A stretch of DNA of 18,715 bases from Rickettsiales bacterium UBA4311 (GCA_002394665.1 DGUL01000007.1:185794-204508); one strand, 5' to 3'; positions 9,236 to 16,587 are shown, counted from the first letter of the stretch. Notes: generated by a model not told the origin, from the letters alone. Numbers and translations are program-made.

Positions 9236-9262
9236 AAATAGTTTTATTATTTTTTTTTCAAG
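9236..9262 (-). promoter_or_regulatory. Sigma32-type heat-shock promoter for groEL
   Basis: On the minus strand CTTG (9262-9259, extended CTTGAAA) is followed after 16 nt by ACTATTT (9242-9236), six of seven positions of the alphaproteobacterial heat-shock consensus CTTG-N16-18-CYTATNT. Transcription would start around 9228, giving a leader of about 20 nt to the groEL ATG at 9209. The spacer is almost pure A/T. Confidence 0.55.
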
Positions 9263-9279
9263 ATTAACAACATTATTTT

Positions 9280-9306
9280 TTGCAAAGAATTTTTTTTCGC
9301 TAAAAT
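9280..9306 (+). promoter_or_regulatory. Candidate sigma70 promoter for the split gene
   Basis: TTGCAA (9280-9285) and TAAAAT (9301-9306; five of six of TATAAT) are spaced 15 nt, slightly short. Transcription would begin near 9313, about 10 nt before the ATG at 9323. AT-richness makes chance matches likely. Confidence 0.3.
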
Positions 9307-9322
9307 GGATTAGTTTAAAATT

Positions 9323-9997
9323 ATGAGTTGTTGTTATCAAAAATGTTCTTCAAGAAAAAAGAAAAAACCTCTACAAGTGAGCAACTCGCTGTCATCAGGC
9401 GAAAAAAATAATCAAAACAAGCTCAATCAAGAAACAAAAAATGATGAAATGATCGAAAAGAAAAAAAAATCTCAACAAGTAGACATTTCGCTGTCATCAG
9501 GCGAAAAAAATAATCAAAACAAGCTCAATCAAGAAACAAAAAATGATGGAATGATCGGATTTATTACAAAGATACATGAAGAACAAAATGAAAAAATAGA
9601 TCAAATGATGAAAGATTTAAACATCGCAGAAAGAAAAGACGATGCATCGTCTAAATATTCAATAGACGAAGACAATGATACAGTACCCGAACAAGAAGAA
9701 GAAAAATGGGTAGAACTGGACAAACAACTAAGGAAAAAAAGAGAACTAAGGATAAATCATCTTGCAAGACAGAAAATAATACAAGACTTACAAAAGATTA
9801 CGTACACGGAAAAACCGTATGGCGGATATCACGTTACGATAAACTATGATGAAAAAAATAAAAAAGAAGTCGATTGCTACTTTATGAGTTTTCAGCCAAC
9901 TCTTGATGACTTTTACTTACAAAACAATTATAAAACGGATTTAAAGGAAGGTATGATTGGTTATAGTCATAAAAAAAAAACCAGAATAAGAGGATAA
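9323..9997 (+). CDS. Unknown protein, N-terminal part of a gene split by an A10 tract
   Basis: 224 aa as written, ATG at 9323. I do not recognise it. The N-terminus is MSCCYQKCSSRKKKK, with clustered Cys before a basic stretch and no hydrophobic signal. Two nearly identical 34-aa repeats follow (SLSSGEKNNQNKLNQETKND), then a charged, likely helical segment and a region that looks folded (YGGYHVTINYDEKNKK, DCYFMSFQPTLDDFY). The frame ends at 9997, 17 nt after a run of ten A (9971-9980). A -1 shift on that run enters a frame that stays open to 10842. I infer that the intact product is one 506-aa protein made of this frame and the next entry, and that the short product is either a frameshift mutant or one arm of a slippage pair. 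Confidence 0.75.
   Translation: MSCCYQKCSSRKKKKPLQVSNSLSSGEKNNQNKLNQETKNDEMIEKKKKSQQVDISLSSGEKNNQNKLNQETKNDGMIGFITKIHEEQNEKIDQMMKDLNIAERKDDASSKYSIDEDNDTVPEQEEEKWVELDKQLRKKRELRINHLARQKIIQDLQKITYTEKPYGGYHVTINYDEKNKKEVDCYFMSFQPTLDDFYLQNNYKTDLKEGMIGYSHKKKTRIRG
9386..9548 (+). repeat. Tandem direct repeat, 102-nt period
   Basis: A 61-nt block is identical at 9386-9446 and 9488-9548, offset 102 nt, and the flanking bases on both sides are still similar (KKKKPLQVSN against KKKKSQQVDI). The unit encodes 34 residues in frame. The near-identity implies a recent duplication, and copy number may vary between strains. Confidence 0.9.
9971..9980 (+). other. A10 slippage / frameshift site
   Basis: CAT at 9968-9970 is followed by ten A and then CC. 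In the upstream frame the gene stops at 9995-9997. A -1 shift here (or one extra A in the transcript) continues through AAC-CAG-AAT-AAG into the downstream frame without a stop to 10842. In that downstream frame the codon beginning at 9970 is TAA, so the frame opens exactly at the A run, as expected for a slippage junction. Confidence 0.75.
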
Positions 9998-10212
9998 ATG
10001 AAGACAACGGTTTTAAAAGTGTATCGCTAATACCAGTTTCTAACAACAACGCTCTATCGGATAATTTTAGAAACAATAAAAGTTTTTCGGTTGGTTTAAT
10101 TTTTGGTAAAAATAATACAATAGCTCAATATTGGCCTGAAGCATCAAACAGTGCTAACATACTACATCCGATAGCGGCAGGATATTCGTTTAATACAGGT
10201 GTACGCTACGTC

Positions 10213-10842
10213 TTGGATAGCGTTGACGTTTATGCGGCAGCGAAAGCTGTAACCAAGTATCATTACAAAGAAATAGGCAATTACGATCAAAATAAAGCTG
10301 CTTTTACAACTTTAATAGATAAATTCAAAGACGAAGATATTAATCCAGAAAACCTGTTACATTACGACGAACATCTATTCGCCACTGGAAACAATGGACA
10401 TAACAAACATTTCGATATTGCGTCCGCAGTATTACAAGTTTCCAGTGATGGCGAGAATGGATTAGATTGTCTTGATGATGAAGGCATCGAACAAATTTTA
10501 AAGGTTATTGATTATCAACGTGACAAACTCAATAAAAATAAAATTTTTATTCTTAATTACTTTGCAAAACCAAACTTAAGTTTGGTAGACAATAACTTTA
10601 AGTCAATTATACAATGCATTGCAGAACAGATGGAAAGCCGTGCTTTAGAAAAAGCACAACCATTTAACAAAGAGGATTTTTTACGCAAAGCATTTGACCT
10701 TGCACACGAAATAGACGACGAGGACATAGGTCTTGATGATGACGATGTGAATTTAATGAATGCAAAGATTCGTAGTCTTGTGCAATACAACATTGGAAGC
10801 ACAACGAAAACAAATAGCATAAATAACATAGGAAAAAAATAA
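10213..10842 (+). CDS. C-terminal part of the split gene, unknown function
   Basis: Coding in a second frame. The frame is open from 9973, but its first usable start is a TTG at 10213 and the first ATG comes only about 140 codons later, so independent translation looks unlikely. It reads best as the continuation of the 9323 gene after a -1 shift. The 9979-10212 part reads as ordinary protein (FSVGLIFGKNNTIAQYWPEA, YSFNTGVRYVLDSVDVYAA). The rest is mainly helical and acidic, with EDINPENLLHYDEHLF and a near-C-terminal DDEDIGLDDDD cluster, ending in a polar Asn/Thr/Lys tail. No known fold or active site is evident and no membrane segment is seen. Confidence 0.7.
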   Translation: MDSVDVYAAAKAVTKYHYKEIGNYDQNKAAFTTLIDKFKDEDINPENLLHYDEHLFATGNNGHNKHFDIASAVLQVSSDGENGLDCLDDEGIEQILKVIDYQRDKLNKNKIFILNYFAKPNLSLVDNNFKSIIQCIAEQMESRALEKAQPFNKEDFLRKAFDLAHEIDDEDIGLDDDDVNLMNAKIRSLVQYNIGSTTKTNSINNIGKK

Positions 10843-11033
10843 TATTTCTGGTAAATTTAAGAGAAAAGCTTATTGAATAAAGTCTTTAAGTTCGCAGTGT
10901 TCCTCTTACGTTTTTTTTTAGATAAAGTTTGCCAAGAAATATCAAAAACTTTTTAAATCCAACAAAAAAAACTCTGTAAACTTCTCGTATATAATAAAGA
11001 CCTATTTTAATAATCTTATCAAAACATCCGCAA

Positions 11034-14000
11034 TTACTTTTGCATTCCTTTACCATTGTTGTTGACACTTTTTAAATTTGTTAATTTTTTGTTATACTCG
11101 CTACTTTTATAAGCTCCAGTTGCACCGCTTACTATTATTGCCACAACACCAGCTCCAAGTAAAACGTATCCTGTGACTCCACCTAGTTTTAAAACACCAA
11201 CTAAGCTCAAAGTTCCTGCTCCTGCCGTAACAATACCTAAACCAGCACCTGCAATATTCACTGCATATGAAGGTTTTTCAACGTTGTTTTGCTGATTATT
11301 ATTGTTATTGGTGTTATTGCCATTATTGTTCTTCGAGCTACTGTTATTGCTGGTATTATTTGATTTATTTACCAAATCGTTTACACTTCCTTTTGTTGAA
11401 TTTGAAACATTGCTACTACTGCTCCTTGTCGTCGAAGTTGGGATAAAGCTTGCAGACGCAGAACTTACAGTACCTAATGAGCTTCTACTACTGCTGCTGC
11501 TAGGCGAAAAAGAATTTGTAAAATTATTGTTACTCATGTTGTTCGTAGTATTACGACTCATTGGCTGTAATGAATTATTGTTAATAATTCTTGACGCATT
11601 CGAACTAAATGGAATCCTTTGGTCGGCATTCACTGTATTATTCGCTTGAACACTGTCTGCTCCTCTGCTCGCATTGATATTATTGCTATTATTTAAGTGC
11701 GTCGAAGCATTTTGACTACTGCCAATTATGTTGTTGTTATTATTTACTGAATTGTTCTGACTTCCATAACCTTGATTATAATTATTATTGATAAATCCTT
11801 CTGCTTCTGCTTCTGCTTCTGCTTCTCCTCCTTCTCCTACTGGATTTAGACTTAAGCCACCTTGTCCATGTTCTTGTTCTTGTTCTTCTTCGTTAGACTC
11901 TTCCGAACCTTCACCTTCTTCGCTAGGCTCTCCTTCGCTCTCGTTCTGTTCTTGTTGTTGTTGTTGTAATGGCGGTTTTATTTTTAAGTTTGGATCCGGT
12001 AAGCACTGAAAAGTCTTGCGTCCAAATAGATCGTCATACGTTTTGTTACCTTCAATTTCCTCGCTCTCCCAATCTTCTTTCAAATCGATTGTGTCGTTAT
12101 TACCAACCACTCCTGAGTTTTTCAACAATTGTTTGAAATCACGAACTATGAAATCTTTGTTCAATTTCAATGTTGGCTTACCATGCAAAAATTCACCTTG
12201 TATATTTCCTGTTAGAAAAGGTAATTTCATAACATCTCTTGCCGTTTGTTTGCCTTTAGTTATCTCTTTCTTATTAAGAACCATTCCATTTATCCATAAT
12301 GTTTTTGATAAAAGCATATTATACCAATCATATGAGTTATAGTTATTACCACTATATGGAAAAAAACCTAAGTTCTGCGCCAGACTGTTGTTGTCTGGGC
12401 ATAAAACGTTAGACCATCGAGCATTCGTGCCAAAACAACTAGGAGCCACTTGGTTCATTATGCCTAGCATTTGAGTTACTGCTGGGGCACCAGGAATATT
12501 ATTACTCACTGTTGCGTCGTCAAAATTCGTGCCACGAACAGAGCTACAGAATTCTTTTAATTCCTTTGTTTGACGTTCGCGAATTTTTTTAATAATGTCA
12601 GTCCTTTTATTTTTGTTTACAACACCTGCACTAATCAACTTTTCTATCTCTTGTCGTAATAATTTTTCTTTTAGTACAATATTGTTACCGTTGTTGCTGC
12701 TGTAATCCCAAAACGCCTGTACTATAATGCCACGGTTGCTATCAGTCAGATTAAATAATTCACCAATCGTACATTCACCAAAAACATCCGAATAATACGG
12801 TAAGTAGTCTCTAATCCGTTTATTTGAATCCAGCACCAGATTGCTCACTACTTTTTCTTCTTTACCTGTTGTGATGGTAGAAGCTTCGATGTTGGCTTCA
12901 CAAATAACCGCTGGCAACAATTCATTTCTGATTATGTTATCAAAAACATTTTCCGGCAAATACATTTTATGTATCGGTAAAGACTTTTCCCACTTTTCTT
13001 TTGTTTTTTTGATTTCTTCTCCTCCGGTGATTTTTTGATATTGCACACCTTCTATACCACAACCACGTTGTAGTGTCAGATTCATGACGTCGTTAAACGA
13101 CCATCCGTATGGATGGCCATTATTACCATCATATACTGTCCAAGCATCTTTTTTTTTGTCATAAACAACAGTTGCGTAAGTTCCGAGTTGGACGCGCAGC
13201 TTAAACGAAGAAATTTCAAATAAACAATCGCCCTCATCTATTAAAAATGGCGGTAAAGTGAAATTGCTAAACGTTTGTGAATAAGTATTATTATTCATGC
13301 CTTTAAATGTGCATATGTTTGAAGCAGGTGTTTGATATTTGATTATATTGGCACTCTTATCTGGCAAATATTCATATCTTTTTACGCCTCTGTCGCCGTT
13401 ATCAATAACAAACATATTTGCAGCATCTAACTGACTGAAAGATGAATTTTTGTCTTTTATAGAACTTCCATTTAAAACATCATTTTGTTTACTATAAGTG
13501 AAGTTGCCGTCGGCATCTCGTGCCCACGATACAGATTCGCTACAACCACCGAGCACATTATAAAAACAACTGGCATTTGGGAGAAGATTATCAATCTCAT
13601 TATAGTTTGAAATAGAGGCATCATTTTCAAAGAGAAATAGTTTAGCCAAATAATTTTCATAATCTGAGGCTAATATGTTTTGTGTATTTAACCCAAATGG
13701 TCTATATTCTGGATCTGCGCTCATATAAGCAGCTTTTTGGTTGTTGATGTTCTTGTTTTTCAAATTAAAAGATGTCTGATCTATTGCATCTCTTAAAAAC
13801 ATTGGGAAAATCGGTCTTGGATTGTCGCTACTTAAAGGCCGAACATCATAACACGCCTTGATATAATCAGCATAGGCAAGAGTTGTTAAAAAATCATTAT
13901 CTTGCAACAAGATTTGGTAGTCATTTTTTATTTGGTTATGCGGTTTTCCATTTGTTGCTTTCAAATCATTGATTGGATAATTCTGATTTTTCGTGCGACT

Positions 14001-16523
14001 ACGTAAGTAAGATGGGTTATTCTTATTACTACTATCAAAAATTTCATCTCCAATCTTTTTCAACAGACAGGTCAGCATTTTATTTGACTTTAATTGTATA
14101 TTTACGGTATTGAGCCACGATTGGTTTAATGACTGTAAAACTGGCGGTTGTCCATTTTTGGCGATATCATACTCATTGGCATCAGCTACATTTGGCAGAG
14201 GTTGTTGCTCAAAATCCAACATTTCTGATTCGGTTATTTTAATAAATTTTCTCAGCTTAGGAATGTAAAAGCGAAAAACACCCTCATGATACTTGCCTTT
14301 ATCATCAAAATAACCCGGTAAATAGCCATTTAATCCATCGTATCCCATTCCGTTATACTTGCCAAAGTTTTTAGCTATAAGTTTTAATTTGTCATTCGCA
14401 CCGGACTTATCTGCTTCTTTTTGCAACCTTTGTTTATCTGCCAGCGTTGGTTCAAAGTAATAATCCAAATTCTTTTTGATGAATTTAATATCTGCTTGAA
14501 GTTTCTGAATCTCATTTCTATTCTCTAGCTTGATCTTTCCATTGCCATCCTTAGCGTTTTCCATTTTCTGCTCAAGCTCATATGACAATGCTACCAATCG
14601 CCTATTCAACTGCAAACAAAGTTGTTGTGGGTTAACATTTGCACCACCAGTATATTTTATTCCAAGATCGTTAATTAGCTGTTGTATCCCGCTGCCGTTT
14701 TTGCTGTATTGAAATTTGTTAGCACCATTAACCTTTATGTCAACTTCCAAATCTCGTTCCATCGTATTCACTCCATTCCGAAATGGCAATAATTTGTTTC
14801 CAAATTGATCATACATATGATCCGAACTAATTTTTTGTTGGCTTCCAGTATCGTTTTCAATTGTAAAATACCTTGGTTGCAGCCTTTGATCGTAATAAAA
14901 ACCTTTGTCGTGTAATTGATTTATTACAAATTGAGATTCTTGAAATGGCGATACTACATATAAAAGTTTTTCATCTTTTGTGAAAGCAGGACTGCCGTCG
15001 TTTTGAAACGCTAGCTTAACTGTAACATAACCATCTATACCATCAATTGAAACGAGATTAATGAAACTATGAAAAATTCCTTGTTCATCAGTATAACCAA
15101 CACATTTGCTAAGTATTTGTTCCCTCAACGTGTCATCCTTTTGTTTAAATTGCAAGACTTCCATGGATTGTGCACTGTTGCTTTTATTATTAAAATCGTA
15201 AATAAGAGCATTTTTTACATTTTTTAACTTACTATTTACAATGTTTCGTAATGTATTCTTGCGTGTTTCGAACCATTGCTTTCTGAGTTTCTGATAAGCC
15301 TCATAATATTCTTTAATGGTTTTGCCATGGTTGTCTTGCGATGGTTCCGCAAAATTTATAGTAAAATTAGGGCCCATTTCAGATGGAACCTGCATATACA
15401 AATTTTCTGCCAGTTCACCTTGACTAGCAACGAAAACAGCACTTGTTGCTGTCATTGCTTTCTGTGCTCCTACATCGCCTGAACGTTTTTTTAGTTCTAA
15501 TTTCTCGTATAGTTGAGGAATCAAAGGCTTTCCCACTACCAAATTATTTAAAATTAGTTCTCCTTCTTTTACACCGATTGCTGTTCCATGAACACTAGCC
15601 GAAACCTGCTTTTGTGCGTTATTAATGTTGTTCATGTTGTTCATGTTGTTCATGTTCATGTTGAAGTTGAATTGGTTTTGGTTGTTTGTGTTCATTATCA
15701 CATTGTTATTGCTCGGGCTTATGTTCTGGAAGTTCTGGTTTATGTTGACATTGTTATTGTTTTTAATATACTTTTCGTACTCTTCTTTTATAGAGACTTC
15801 ACTCTGACCAAGCTGCACAAATATATTAGTGTTATTCACTATGTTAAGATCTTCACATGTAGAAGACAGATTGAGAACGTTTGAGTTGCGGATAAATCGA
15901 GATTTTTGTTCCAACATGAATTTTGAATTCTCAAGATTTCTATAACCAGAACCATCTTTCTGCAAGTTTTCTGACAATCTCAGATAAAGTTCCTCTACGA
16001 GAGGTTTAGTAGGATCAACTTTTACCAATACCGGATTCATGTTTGGCCATTTCAGAGTATCGTTTTTATATGTGCCAGGCCGTAAAATAACATCAATTGT
16101 CTTATTCTGATTTGCATTGTTAACCCCTCCTGTATTCATTTTGTTCTTGTTCATATTATTCATTATGTTCAGGTTATTCATCATGTTGTTGTTGAGGACC
16201 ATGTTGTTGTTCATGTTCGGGTTGTAACCAATGTTCTGGTTGTTTGGCATGTTGTTGTTGAATTGGTTTTGGTTGTTATAGTTCATGTTCGGGTTGTTAT
16301 AGTTCATGTTCTGGTTGATTGGCATGTTGTTGTTGTTGTTTTGATACATGTTGTTGTTCATGTTATTCATCATATTGTTGTTCATGTTGTTCATGTTCGG
16401 GTTGTTTGGCATGTTGTTCATGTTGTTGTTCACCACGTGGTTGCTGTACTCGGGTTTCTTACCGTATCCCAGACCAAACTGTTTAAATATCGTGTTGTTC
16501 ACTCCAGATGAGCTCAGATCCAT
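11034..16523 (-). CDS. Giant Asn-rich multidomain protein, candidate host-interaction factor
   Basis: 1829 aa from the ATG at 16523; a TTG at 16535 would add four residues. I do not recognise the family. In order: a short N-terminus; an Asn/Met-rich tract (about 31-141); a ~110-aa module (143-254); a second Asn-rich linker; a diverged second copy of the module (306-414); a long mixed core (about 420-1515); an acidic Q/E/G/A tract (about 1519-1576); an Asn/Ser-rich linker (to about 1750); two Gly-rich hydrophobic stretches (about 1755-1802) forming a membrane hairpin; and a short basic end. There is no N-terminal signal peptide. Inside the core, 793-1166 faintly resembles a ubiquitin-specific protease with the catalytic Cys and His replaced, but this is weak. 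Low complexity and size suggest a secreted or surface protein acting on a eukaryotic host; this is inference. It lies 64 nt behind der on the same strand, separated by an A/T homopolymer. Confidence 0.85.
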   Translation of the reverse strand: MDLSSSGVNNTIFKQFGLGYGKKPEYSNHVVNNNMNNMPNNPNMNNMNNNMMNNMNNNMYQNNNNNMPINQNMNYNNPNMNYNNQNQFNNNMPNNQNIGYNPNMNNNMVLNNNMMNNLNIMNNMNKNKMNTGGVNNANQNKTIDVILRPGTYKNDTLKWPNMNPVLVKVDPTKPLVEELYLRLSENLQKDGSGYRNLENSKFMLEQKSRFIRNSNVLNLSSTCEDLNIVNNTNIFVQLGQSEVSIKEEYEKYIKNNNNVNINQNFQNISPSNNNVIMNTNNQNQFNFNMNMNNMNNMNNINNAQKQVSASVHGTAIGVKEGELILNNLVVGKPLIPQLYEKLELKKRSGDVGAQKAMTATSAVFVASQGELAENLYMQVPSEMGPNFTINFAEPSQDNHGKTIKEYYEAYQKLRKQWFETRKNTLRNIVNSKLKNVKNALIYDFNNKSNSAQSMEVLQFKQKDDTLREQILSKCVGYTDEQGIFHSFINLVSIDGIDGYVTVKLAFQNDGSPAFTKDEKLLYVVSPFQESQFVINQLHDKGFYYDQRLQPRYFTIENDTGSQQKISSDHMYDQFGNKLLPFRNGVNTMERDLEVDIKVNGANKFQYSKNGSGIQQLINDLGIKYTGGANVNPQQLCLQLNRRLVALSYELEQKMENAKDGNGKIKLENRNEIQKLQADIKFIKKNLDYYFEPTLADKQRLQKEADKSGANDKLKLIAKNFGKYNGMGYDGLNGYLPGYFDDKGKYHEGVFRFYIPKLRKFIKITESEMLDFEQQPLPNVADANEYDIAKNGQPPVLQSLNQSWLNTVNIQLKSNKMLTCLLKKIGDEIFDSSNKNNPSYLRSRTKNQNYPINDLKATNGKPHNQIKNDYQILLQDNDFLTTLAYADYIKACYDVRPLSSDNPRPIFPMFLRDAIDQTSFNLKNKNINNQKAAYMSADPEYRPFGLNTQNILASDYENYLAKLFLFENDASISNYNEIDNLLPNASCFYNVLGGCSESVSWARDADGNFTYSKQNDVLNGSSIKDKNSSFSQLDAANMFVIDNGDRGVKRYEYLPDKSANIIKYQTPASNICTFKGMNNNTYSQTFSNFTLPPFLIDEGDCLFEISSFKLRVQLGTYATVVYDKKKDAWTVYDGNNGHPYGWSFNDVMNLTLQRGCGIEGVQYQKITGGEEIKKTKEKWEKSLPIHKMYLPENVFDNIIRNELLPAVICEANIEASTITTGKEEKVVSNLVLDSNKRIRDYLPYYSDVFGECTIGELFNLTDSNRGIIVQAFWDYSSNNGNNIVLKEKLLRQEIEKLISAGVVNKNKRTDIIKKIRERQTKELKEFCSSVRGTNFDDATVSNNIPGAPAVTQMLGIMNQVAPSCFGTNARWSNVLCPDNNSLAQNLGFFPYSGNNYNSYDWYNMLLSKTLWINGMVLNKKEITKGKQTARDVMKLPFLTGNIQGEFLHGKPTLKLNKDFIVRDFKQLLKNSGVVGNNDTIDLKEDWESEEIEGNKTYDDLFGRKTFQCLPDPNLKIKPPLQQQQQEQNESEGEPSEEGEGSEESNEEEQEQEHGQGGLSLNPVGEGGEAEAEAEAEGFINNNYNQGYGSQNNSVNNNNNIIGSSQNASTHLNNSNNINASRGADSVQANNTVNADQRIPFSSNASRIINNNSLQPMSRNTTNNMSNNNFTNSFSPSSSSSRSSLGTVSSASASFIPTSTTRSSSSNVSNSTKGSVNDLVNKSNNTSNNSSSKNNNGNNTNNNNNQQNNVEKPSYAVNIAGAGLGIVTAGAGTLSLVGVLKLGGVTGYVLLGAGVVAIIVSGATGAYKSSEYNKKLTNLKSVNNNGKGMQK
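11118..11267 (-). other. C-terminal membrane hairpin of the giant protein
   Basis: Two hydrophobic, Gly/Ala/Val-rich stretches (IAGAGLGIVTAGAGTLSLVG and VTGYVLLGAGVVAIIVSGAT) are joined by LKLGG and followed by a Lys/Asn-rich end. This is the only part of the 1829-aa protein that looks membrane-inserting. Its position at the extreme C-terminus, after a long disordered linker, suggests a tail anchor or a membrane-inserting module. Confidence 0.6.
11798..11826. repeat. CTTCTG hexanucleotide microsatellite
   Basis: Four perfect CTTCTG units (11798-11821) plus a partial fifth encode alternating Glu-Ala on the minus strand within the giant gene. The hexamer period preserves the frame, so slippage would only change the length of the EA linker. 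Confidence 0.9.
15282..15608 (-). other. Second copy of the duplicated module in the giant protein
   Basis: About 109 residues (306-414) run from QVSASVHG to EAYQKL. They resemble the module at 15762-16097: a beta pair, a helix (KPLIPQLYEKL against KPLVEELYLRL), further strands (NFTINFAEP against NIFVQLGQS) and a closing helix (TIKEYYEAYQK against SIKEEYEKYIK). The beta-beta-alpha-beta-beta order is compatible with a beta-grasp (ubiquitin-like) fold, but that is only a shape argument. Confidence 0.5.
15762..16097 (-). other. First copy of the duplicated module in the giant protein
   Basis: About 112 residues (143-254) run from TIDVILRPG to EKYIKN, flanked on both sides by Asn-rich tracts. 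They share helix and strand landmarks with the copy at 15282-15608 at low identity, so the duplication is old, unlike the fresh-looking Asn repeats around it. Confidence 0.5.
16101..16433 (-). repeat. Asn/Met-rich low-complexity coding repeat
   Basis: Degenerate tandem repeats of AACATG/AACAAC codons encode about 110 residues of NNM, NPNM and NQNM patterns near the N-terminus of the giant protein. A shorter tract of the same kind lies at 15615-15761. Such tracts are frequent in amoebozoan and apicomplexan proteins and rare in free-living bacteria, and they are prone to replication slippage. Confidence 0.85.
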
Positions 16524-16547
16524 AATAAAAGCCAAACAAATTCTAAT

Positions 16548-16564
16548 AAAAAAAAAAAAAAAAA
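16548..16564. repeat. A17 homopolymer upstream of the giant gene
   Basis: A run of 17 A (T on the coding strand) sits in the 64-nt gap between the der stop and the giant gene's ATG at 16523, about 25 nt from that ATG. There is no Shine-Dalgarno in this gap. The tract could alter transcript initiation or termination by length changes, or may be passive AT-bias. Confidence 0.85.
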
Positions 16565-16587
16565 CAAAACTTTTATTGCTTTATTTG

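Noticed and set aside
9210..9322. CIRCE/HrcA operator upstream of groEL
   Set aside because: No TTAGCACTC-N9-GAGTGCTAA inverted repeat is present in the gap; the sigma32-like boxes fit better.
10843..11033. Terminator between the convergent split gene and giant gene
   Set aside because: Only a weak bulged AT stem around 10866-10886 without a following T run; not good enough to call.
10886..11056. Small minus-strand frame (56 aa from ATG at 11056, basic and hydrophobic) overlapping the 3' end of the giant gene
   Set aside because: It overlaps the giant gene's stop by 23 nt, has no independent ribosome-binding site beyond chance, and its composition is what AT-rich intergenic DNA yields. No family resemblance was seen.
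11302..11649. Plus-strand Leu-rich frame that mimics a membrane protein
   Set aside because: It is the antisense reading of Asn/Ser codons in the giant gene's linker.
16263..16511. Plus-strand frame rich in Val/His opposite the Asn/Met repeats
   Set aside because: It is the antisense reading of the GTTGTTCAT-type repeat in the giant gene; its low complexity follows from the coding repeat.
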